Made by a program: the position numbers and the translations under genes
From: Actinomycetota bacterium
Lineage (GTDB): Bacteria; Actinomycetota; Thermoleophilia; Solirubrobacterales; Solirubrobacteraceae
DNA length: 20,534 nucleotides
Assembly: GCA_019348435.1 (NCBI GenBank)
Contig: JAHWJM010000005.1
Span: 1-20,534, forward strand
Direction: 5' to 3'
The notes under the pieces: generated by a model
Told to the model about the DNA's origin: nothing
Databases searched by the model: none
The model's input: only the letters and a program-made list of their open reading frames with translations
Shown: piece by piece, positions 15,407-20,534 of the stretch
Position numbering within the stretch: the stretch's first letter is position 1
Layout: the number at the start of each line of letters is the position of its first letter

Positions 15407-15428
15407 TTAGCACGCACGGTCGTGCTAA
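15407..15428. promoter_or_regulatory. inverted repeat operator between TetR-VOC and sigma factor genes
   Basis: TTAGCACG (15407-15414) and CGTGCTAA (15421-15428) are perfect 8-bp arms around a 6-nt spacer. The right arm overlaps the sigma gene's likely -10 (TAACGT, 15426-15431), 9 nt before its ATG. The site sits in a 62-bp divergent gap, so the TetR-VOC protein probably controls both itself and the sigma factor. The assignment to this regulator is inferred. Confidence 0.6.
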
Positions 15429-15440
15429 CGTCGGCTCGAG

Positions 15441-16256
15441 ATGGACACGCTGGATCTGCTGCTACGCGACATCCGCGCGATCGCGCTGCTGCGGCCCGAG
15501 GAGGAGATAGACCTCGCCCGCCGCGTTGCGCGCGGAGACGTCCGCGCGAAGCAGCGCATGGTGGCGGCGAACCTGCGGCTCGTGGTCTCGATAGCCAAGC
15601 GCTACCGCGGGCAGGGCCTGCCGCTAGCGGACCTCATCCAAGAGGGCGCGCTGGGTCTGATGCGGGCGGCCGAGAAGTTCGACGCCGAGAAGGGCTTTCG
15701 CTTCTCGACGTACGCGACGTGGTGGATCCGTCAGGCGCTGGGCCGCGCGCTCAACGACAAGGCGCGCACGATCCGTGTGCCCGCCAACGTCGTCTCGCAG
15801 CTCAACACCGTCGCCCAAGCGGAGCGGCGACTGCGCGACGAGCGTGAGGGCGAGCCGACAGCACAGGAGATCGCCGAGTTGACCGGGATCGAGCCCGACA
15901 AGGTCGTGGCGCTGCGGGCGTGGGCGCAGACGCCTGTCTCGCTCGAGCAGCCCGTCGGCGACGACGGTGCCTCGGTGTTGGGGGATCTGCTGCCCGACGA
16001 CACGCCGTCGCCGTTTGAGTGCGTCACTGCAGGCGTCGACGGCGACATCGTGCGGTGGCTGCTGGGGATGCTCGACGAGCGCGAGCGAAGGATCCTCGAG
16101 CTGCGCTACGGCCTCAACGGCACAGAACCCTGCTCGACGACCGAGATCGGCCGGCAGCTGAACTTCTCGGGCCAGCGGATCCGGCAGATCGAAACGCGTT
16201 CGCTGGAGAAGCTCGAGCGCATCGCGACGGCGCGCGACCTGCGGGAGACGCTGTAG
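15441..16256 (+). CDS. sigma-70 family RNA polymerase sigma factor (group 2, SigA-like)
   Basis: 271 residues without the long N-terminal region of the primary factor. Region 1.2 ([24 protein letters not shown]), region 2 ([57 protein letters not shown]), region 3 ([20 protein letters not shown]) and region 4 ([18 protein letters not shown] to [17 protein letters not shown]) are all present. The region 2 sequence is close to the housekeeping factor, so it should recognise near-consensus -10 sites. It acts as an alternative or secondary sigma. ATG is 9 nt after TAACGT; the operator upstream suggests control by the divergent TetR-VOC protein. hypC follows directly. Confidence 0.92.
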   Translation: MDTLDLLLRDIRAIALLRPEEEIDLARRVARGDVRAKQRMVAANLRLVVSIAKRYRGQGLPLADLIQEGALGLMRAAEKFDAEKGFRFSTYATWWIRQALGRALNDKARTIRVPANVVSQLNTVAQAERRLRDEREGEPTAQEIAELTGIEPDKVVALRAWAQTPVSLEQPVGDDGASVLGDLLPDDTPSPFECVTAGVDGDIVRWLLGMLDERERRILELRYGLNGTEPCSTTEIGRQLNFSGQRIRQIETRSLEKLERIATARDLRETL

Positions 16257-16282
16257 ATGGCCCAGGACTTCCAGACACGGCG

Positions 16283-16288
16283 TATCCT
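16283..16288 (+). promoter_or_regulatory. -10-like element for a leaderless hypC start
   Basis: TATCCT, 7 nt, ATG at 16296. This geometry supports a separate promoter for hypCDE beginning 27 bp after the sigma gene's stop, and argues for the inner ATG over the one at 16257. Confidence 0.42.
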
Positions 16289-16295
16289 GGGCAGC

Positions 16296-16580
16296 ATGGG
16301 CGAGCACCCCGAGAACATCCGTGATGAGGCGCAAGACGCGGCTTCCGCCCTGGCGCCGGCTTGTGACTACGCGACGGGTTGCATCACGTGCGGCGATGTC
16401 GCGATTGCGCTGACGGTGTTGCGCCTCGACGAGGGGCGGGGGCTGGCGTTGTGCGCTGATGAGGATGGGCGTTCGGAGACGGTTGAGATTGACCTGGTTG
16501 CGCCGGTGGCGCCGGGGGATCGGCTCCTTGTCCACGCCGGCACTGCGATCGCAAGGCTTACCGAGGAGGCCCCGCAATGA
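16296..16580 (+). CDS. hypC: HypC/HupF-like hydrogenase maturation chaperone
   Basis: 94 residues from ATG 16296; ATG 16257 adjacent to the sigma stop would give 107. The core follows HypC: ETVEIDLVAPVAPGDRLLVHAGTAIARLTEE aligns with the family's beta-barrel end (V.VGDYVLVHVGFAI). HypC carries the Fe(CN)2CO unit between HypD and the hydrogenase large subunit. Classical HypC begins Met-Cys and uses Cys2; here the first cysteines are internal (C23, C29, C32 in CDYATGCITCGDVA), so the metal-binding residue sits after a 22-31 residue extension. TGA overlaps the hypD ATG (ATGA). Family assignment is firm from context and C-terminus. Confidence 0.82.
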   Translation: MGEHPENIRDEAQDAASALAPACDYATGCITCGDVAIALTVLRLDEGRGLALCADEDGRSETVEIDLVAPVAPGDRLLVHAGTAIARLTEEAPQ

Positions 16581-17692
16581 AGTATGTCGACGAGTTTCGC
16601 GATCCCGCGTTGGGGGAGGTGCTGGCGGGCGAGATCTTGGGCCTCGTAGAGCCGGGCCGTCATTACAAGTTCATGGAGGTTTGCGGCGGGCATACGCATT
16701 CGATCTATAAGTACGGGATCGATGATTTGCTGCCGGCGAACGTCGAGCTTGTGCATGGGCCGGGTTGTCCGGTGTGCGTGATTCCGATGGGCCGCGTCGA
16801 TGATGCGATCTCGCTGGCGCATGAGCCCGAGGTGATCTTTACGTGCTTTGGCGACATGTTGCGCGTGCCGGGTTCGGCTGGGACGTTGCTTGACGCCAAG
16901 GCCGAGGGCGCCGACATCCGGATGGTCTATTCGCCGCTGGATGCGTTGCGGATCGCGAAGACCAACCCGGAGCGTCCGGTGGTCTTCTTTGCGATCGGCT
17001 TTGAGACGACGGCCCCGTCGACGGCGTTGACGCTCAAGCGCGCCAAGGCCGAGGGCGTGGCGAACTTCTTTTGTATGTGCAACCACGTGACGATCGTGCC
17101 GCCGTTGCGCGCGTTGCTCGATTCGCCCGATCTGCGCCTGGATGGCTTCATCGGCCCGGGGCATGTCTCGACGGTCGTGGGGGTGCGCCCGTTTTCGTTT
17201 ATCCCCGACGAGTATCACAAGCCGATCGCGGTCGCCGGGTTTGAGCCGTTGGATGTGCTGCACGCGATCCACATGATCCTCACGCAGCTCAAGCAGGGGC
17301 GTTGTGAGGTCGAAAATCAGTATGCGCGTGTCGTGCCGTGGGAGGGCAACCCGCGCGCCTTGCAGGTCATGGCCGAGGTCTTTGAGCTGCGCCCGCATTT
17401 TGAGTGGCGCGGGATGGGCTTTATCTCCCAAAGCGGCTTGAAGCTTTCTGAGGCCTATGCCGATATGGATGCCGAGATCGCCTACAGCGTGCCGGGTATC
17501 CGGATCGCCGATCCGAAGGCCTGTCAGTGCGGTGAGGTGCTCAAGGGCGTCATCAAGCCGTGGGAGTGCAAGGTGTTTGGTTCGGGCTGCACGCCGGAGC
17601 GCCCGATCGGCACGTGCATGGTCTCCAGTGAGGGCGCCTGCGCGGCGTATTACAACTACGGGCGCTTTGCCCGCGAGCGCGAGGTCGTCTAG
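16577..17692 (+). CDS. hypD: HypD, hydrogenase iron-cofactor assembly protein
   Basis: 371 residues. Key motifs are all present: MEVCGGHTHSIYKYG with C36, GPGCPVC (C64, C67), GFETTAPSTA, the C-terminal iron-sulfur region CQCGEVLKG...PWECKVFGSGC and TCMVSSEGACAAYYNYG. HypD holds a [4Fe-4S] cluster and, with HypC, is the scaffold on which iron receives CN and CO. Start ATG 16577 overlaps hypC stop; GAGGAGG at 16563-16569 is a strong ribosome binding site. The gene uses more T- and A-ending codons (GAT, TTT, CAT, TTG) than its neighbours, unlike the near-uniform G/C endings in the rest of the window. It overlaps hypE by one base. Confidence 0.96.
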   Translation: MKYVDEFRDPALGEVLAGEILGLVEPGRHYKFMEVCGGHTHSIYKYGIDDLLPANVELVHGPGCPVCVIPMGRVDDAISLAHEPEVIFTCFGDMLRVPGSAGTLLDAKAEGADIRMVYSPLDALRIAKTNPERPVVFFAIGFETTAPSTALTLKRAKAEGVANFFCMCNHVTIVPPLRALLDSPDLRLDGFIGPGHVSTVVGVRPFSFIPDEYHKPIAVAGFEPLDVLHAIHMILTQLKQGRCEVENQYARVVPWEGNPRALQVMAEVFELRPHFEWRGMGFISQSGLKLSEAYADMDAEIAYSVPGIRIADPKACQCGEVLKGVIKPWECKVFGSGCTPERPIGTCMVSSEGACAAYYNYGRFAREREVV

Positions 17693-18780
17693 TGAGCTCT
17701 CCGGTTTCCGAGCGCGAGCAGAAGGTGCTGAGCATCATCGAGACGGCGCGCGCCAAGCGCCAGAAGTTTCGTGATACGCAGATCACGATGGCGCACGGTG
17801 CCGGTGGCAAGGCGACGGCGAGTTTGATCGAGGGGCTGCTGGTCCCGGCGTTTGCCAACGAGACGCTGGAGGCGCTGGCCGACGCCGGCACGGTGTCGCT
17901 GCTGGGCGGCCATGTCGCGATGACGACCGACTCGTTTGTCGTCAATCCGATCAGCTTTCCGGGCGGCACGATCGGTGAGCTGGCGGTCAACGGCACGCTC
18001 AACGACGTCGCGATGGCGGGCGCGCGGCCGGTCGCGCTGTCGCTGTCGCTGATCCTCGAGGAGGGCCTGTCGGCCGACATCCTCAAAGAGCAGGTCGCGG
18101 CGATCGCCGCCGCAGCAGCCGACGCGGGGGTGCCGATCGTCGCCGGGGACACGAAGGTCGTCGAGCGTGGCGCGTGTGATCAGATGTACATCTGCACGAC
18201 CGGCATCGGCGTTCTCGATGACCGCGCGAACCTCTCGCCCGCGTCGCTGCAGCCCGGCGACAAGATCCTCGTCTCCGGTCGGATCGGCGATCACGGCACC
18301 GCGATCATGCTCGCACGCGGCGAGTTCGAGCTCGATGCCGACATCACGTCCGATACCCAATGTCTGTGGCCGATGGTCGACACGCTGCTTGACCAGGCCG
18401 GTGGATCGCTGCGCTGTTTGCGCGACGCGACGCGCGGCGGCGTCGCATCGGTCCTCAACGAGCTCGCACGAGCATCGCGTGTCGCGATGGTCATCAACGA
18501 GGCCGCGGTGCCAGTGCACCCGGCAGTGGCAGGAGCCGCGGAGATCCTCGGAATCGATCCGATGCACGTCGCCAACGAGGGAAAGCTTGTTGCGATCGTC
18601 GCCCCCGAGGCCGCGAACGCAGCGCTGACCGCACTGCGGTCCATGCCGGGCGGCGAACAAGCCGCCGAAATCGGCGAATGCAAGACCGAACCCCAAGGCA
18701 TGGTCCTGATGGCCACCGCCTTCGGAGGCAAGCGCGTCATGGATCAGCTCGTCGGCGATCCACTGCCACGCATCTGTTAG
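17692..18780 (+). CDS. hypE: HypE, carbamoyl-dehydratase of hydrogenase maturation
   Basis: 362 residues from GTG, sharing one base with the hypD TAG (TAGTG). ITMAHGAGGKATASLIEGLL, LGGHVAMTTDSFVVNPISFP, GTLNDVAMAGARP, DTKVVERG, GDHGTAIMLARGE, RDATRGGVASVLNEL and VANEGKLVAIV are the PurM/HypE landmarks. The protein ends in PRIC; the last cysteine receives the carbamoyl group from HypF and ATP-dependent dehydration turns it into thiocyanate, the source of CN ligands. Codon use drifts back to high G/C third positions in its second half. It ends the operon visible here; hypA, hypB and hypF are not in the window. Confidence 0.96.
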   Translation: MSSPVSEREQKVLSIIETARAKRQKFRDTQITMAHGAGGKATASLIEGLLVPAFANETLEALADAGTVSLLGGHVAMTTDSFVVNPISFPGGTIGELAVNGTLNDVAMAGARPVALSLSLILEEGLSADILKEQVAAIAAAAADAGVPIVAGDTKVVERGACDQMYICTTGIGVLDDRANLSPASLQPGDKILVSGRIGDHGTAIMLARGEFELDADITSDTQCLWPMVDTLLDQAGGSLRCLRDATRGGVASVLNELARASRVAMVINEAAVPVHPAVAGAAEILGIDPMHVANEGKLVAIVAPEAANAALTALRSMPGGEQAAEIGECKTEPQGMVLMATAFGGKRVMDQLVGDPLPRIC

Positions 18781-18907
18781 TCGAGAGGGAGGAGCCCGCG
18801 TCGTGGCGGTTTCGCCTCCTATGGCGAGCCCGGGCCTCGGCGCTACTCCTCGCTGCGCTGACCGCGCGTCCAACGCGACGCCGGCGGGCGCGGGCTTGCA
18901 ATTCGCC

Positions 18908-18926
18908 TATGTGTCTGGCACACATA
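18908..18926. promoter_or_regulatory. PadR-like operator
   Basis: TATGTGT-CTGGC-ACACATA is a perfect 7-bp inverted repeat. PadR regulators bind ATGT-N8-ACAT; here the ATGT and ACAT cores are 9 nt apart. A TACAAT -10-like hexamer (18925-18930) overlaps its right edge, so binding would block transcription of the PadR gene itself. Autoregulation is inferred. Confidence 0.6.
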
Positions 18927-18972
18927 CAATATGCGACCGTTTCAGACCGCCTCGACCGCGTTGTAGCCAGTC

Positions 18973-19794
18973 GTGCCATCGCCGCGGTACGCCCCCAGGA
19001 AGTCGCCGCCTGCGCCGGGGCTACTGGACGGCTGGCTGCTGCTGTCGCTCCGCGATGCCGAGAGCTACGGCCGAGCCCTCGTCGGCCGCCTGAGCGACCG
19101 CGGCATCAGCATCGAGTCGCATCACGCCTATCGCAGGCTGCGCGCGCTGGATCTCGAGGGCGCCGTCACGTCGCGCTGGACGGCGTCGGACGTCGGTCCG
19201 CGGCGGCGCTCCTACCGCCTCACCCCGGCGGGCTGCCGTAGGCTCGCGGGGCTTGCCGAGAGCATTGGCGCAAGCTGGCAACTGCACGAGACATTCCTAC
19301 GCGCCTACCACCGCGACGACGAGCACGCGCACACCCACAACCGCCACAATGGCCCCGACCACGCGCGGGGGCCGTCACAGCAGCCCGACAACGAGGACGC
19401 CGTGCTGTGCGAGGGCGCCGAGCAAGCGCGGCCATCACAGGAGGGCGTGGCGCCAGCGGTCGGGAACCAGTTGCTCGCCGCGTGGCTGTTGTTGCTGCTC
19501 GAGGCGGGAGCGTCGTACGGCTATGGCTTGCGCCGCGCGCTTGCCGACCAGCAGGTCCACGCCGATCCCGGCGCGCTGTATCGCGTCCTGCGACAGCTCG
19601 AGCACGACGGGTGGCTTCGGTCACGCTGGATGCACCCCGCCGCCGGTCCGGGACGTCGCCTGTATCGCCTGACGGCAAGAGGACGGCGCCACCTCGAAGA
19701 GCTCGTCACGGACATCACGGCCGTCCAGAGCAGTCACGCCACGTTCCTGCGCGCCTATGCCTCGCAGAGCTCGTCGAGCGCGCAGAGGAAGTAG
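18973..19794 (+). CDS. tandem double PadR-family regulator with histidine-rich linker
   Basis: 273 residues from GTG. Two PadR winged helices lie in one chain: residues 17-112 (LLDGWLLLSLRDAESYGRAL...YRLTPAGCRRL, ending ETFLRAY) and 166-262 (LLAAWLLLLLEAGASYGYGL, ALYRVLRQLEHDGWLRSRW, YRLTARGRRHLEEL, ending ATFLRAY). The duplication is obvious because both copies end in TFLRAY. Between them, residues 113-135 (HRDDEHAHTHNRHNGPDH) hold six histidines and several acidic residues, a likely metal-binding stretch. PadR proteins are normally single-copy homodimers, so this is a built-in dimer. Placed just after hypCDE and behind its own operator, it could sense nickel, but this is inference. Its end overlaps the convergent gene by 40 bp. 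Confidence 0.85.
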   Translation: MPSPRYAPRKSPPAPGLLDGWLLLSLRDAESYGRALVGRLSDRGISIESHHAYRRLRALDLEGAVTSRWTASDVGPRRRSYRLTPAGCRRLAGLAESIGASWQLHETFLRAYHRDDEHAHTHNRHNGPDHARGPSQQPDNEDAVLCEGAEQARPSQEGVAPAVGNQLLAAWLLLLLEAGASYGYGLRRALADQQVHADPGALYRVLRQLEHDGWLRSRWMHPAAGPGRRLYRLTARGRRHLEELVTDITAVQSSHATFLRAYASQSSSSAQRK

Positions 19795-20372
19795 CCGTAC
19801 TTCCACGTGCGCTTCAGGTCCTCAGCGGCGATGTCCGGCGGACACCGGATGCGCAACACGAGGTCGTCGCGCACCCTGCCTCGGACGTCGCCGCCGAACC
19901 CCGGTAGCGTCCAGGACGGCCCACCCTCGCCGGGCGAGGGATCGACCGCCTCGCTCTGGGCCAGATCGGCGGCGAGCTCCGCCATGGCGTCGACGGCCGG
20001 CGTCGCGTCCCCCTGTGCCTCGTCGAGCCTCGCCGCCAAGGTCGCGGCGAGGTCCGCATCGGGCTCGAGGCCGCCGTCGAACATCGCGAACTCCGCCGCG
20101 CGCGTGAGGTAGCCGAGCCGCGCGGCCGTCTGACCGGCAAGGACGGCGTCGTCGGAGCACTCACGCTGGATGAGGTGGGGCAGGCCCACCTGCAGCAGCT
20201 CCAGCGTGTCGCGCTCGAGAGGAGCGTCGTTCATGCTCTCGAGGACGACCTGCGCAAGCTCGGGGACCAGCCGCTCGAGGTCGTCGCCGGGCGTCGCAGC
20301 GAAGCCGTCTGCGCTGCCGGCTTCGCGCCCGGCTGCCGCACGGTGAGGCTTGTCGCGGCGAAAGAACACCAC
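19755..20372 (-). CDS. hypothetical alpha-helical protein
   Basis: 205 residues from GTG 20372 (a second GTG follows at once at 20369); the frame stays open to 20432 but the upstream part has no clear support. The start VVFFRRDKPHRAAAGREAGS is followed by an acidic, alanine-rich helical body (DDLERLVPELAQVVLESM, LQVGLPHLIQREC, LTRAAEFAMFDGG) and a C-terminal segment RCPPDIAAEDLKRTWKYGYFLCALDELCEA. No known domain is recognised. It is transcribed toward the PadR gene, and the two stop regions overlap by 40 bp. Confidence 0.6.
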   Translation of the reverse strand: MVFFRRDKPHRAAAGREAGSADGFAATPGDDLERLVPELAQVVLESMNDAPLERDTLELLQVGLPHLIQRECSDDAVLAGQTAARLGYLTRAAEFAMFDGGLEPDADLAATLAARLDEAQGDATPAVDAMAELAADLAQSEAVDPSPGEGGPSWTLPGFGGDVRGRVRDDLVLRIRCPPDIAAEDLKRTWKYGYFLCALDELCEA

Positions 20373-20534
20373 GGCGCCATACTCGCACGAAACCGACCGC
20401 GCGCGGCCGTAGCCTCGCTCCGCGCTGCGCAAGGCGCCACGGGTCCTCGCCGCGGCCGTGCCGCCACGTCAGGACGTATCCGCATGGGCTCAGCGGTCAC
20501 CGAGCACCTGCAAGGAGGGCATCTCTCCGCGCAT
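20373..20534. other. unassigned right edge with a strong Shine-Dalgarno sequence
   Basis: No complete gene is seen. On the + strand AAGGAGG (20512-20518) precedes AT at the last two bases, 14 nt later; if the next base is G, a gene could begin at 20533 with a longish spacer. On the - strand a short open end reads to a TGA at 20490-20492. Neither can be decided without flanking sequence. Confidence 0.3.

Noticed and set aside
17689..18873. 394-codon frame antisense to hypE
   Set aside because: hypE is certain from its motifs, and the antisense frame has no domain.

Overview
The window is about 70% G+C chromosomal DNA with strongly G/C-ending codons. It most resembles an actinobacterium of the Thermoleophilia/Solirubrobacterales type. 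Supporting signs are the secreted protein at 8571-9206, whose N-terminus (signal peptide followed by ITGKQIRNGTI...DIKDGTI) is typical of that group, a Holin-X/DUF3618 envelope operon, many GTG starts, and several starts lying 6-7 nt downstream of a TAnnnT -10 element, the layout of actinobacterial leaderless transcripts. No tRNA, rRNA, CRISPR array, insertion sequence or prophage was seen.

Left part (1-5.5 kb): a broken C-terminal fragment of an M56-like membrane peptidase, then a Gfo/Idh/MocA oxidoreductase on the + strand. On the - strand, reading right to left, come an AI-2E family transporter, a remarkable chimeric reading frame, and a triosephosphate isomerase. The chimera joins in one frame the NADPH-binding start of Dxr (IspC), the C-terminal half of TrpB, and a radical SAM enzyme of the AmmeMemoRadiSam type that lacks its N-terminus. 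It is either a real multi-gene recombination product or a mis-assembly, and is the strangest object in the window.

Middle part (5.5-13.8 kb): a tightly overlapping four-gene - strand operon of small membrane proteins (short TM protein, proline-rich tail-anchored protein, Holin-X, DUF3618-like), comparable in layout to the yqjD/yqjE type of envelope genes. Then a nitrilase-superfamily amidase translationally coupled to a TetR regulator, with a perfect 16-bp operator-like palindrome upstream. Then a secreted protein, a large GT-C-like polytopic membrane protein, a GNAT acetyltransferase overlapping a YghA-type short-chain dehydrogenase, a DUF72 protein, a small PPQQAS-repeat protein with a strong hairpin behind it, and an unlisted 33-residue membrane peptide.

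Right part (14-20.5 kb): a TetR regulator fused in frame to two VOC (glyoxalase-fold) domains is divergent from a sigma-70 family factor across a 62-bp gap holding an 8-bp-arm inverted repeat. The sigma gene is followed by hypC-hypD-hypE, which assemble the Fe(CN)2CO moiety of [NiFe] hydrogenase; hypA, hypB, hypF and the hydrogenase are not in the window. Next comes a tandem PadR-PadR regulator with a histidine-rich linker, preceded by a PadR-like operator, and then a convergent hypothetical gene overlapping it by 40 bp. The hyp genes use more A/T-ending codons than the rest of the window.

The candidate new biology is the regulatory module around the hydrogenase maturation genes (sigma factor, TetR-VOC fusion, double PadR with metal-ligand-rich linker) and, if not an artefact, the Dxr-TrpB-AmrS chimera.
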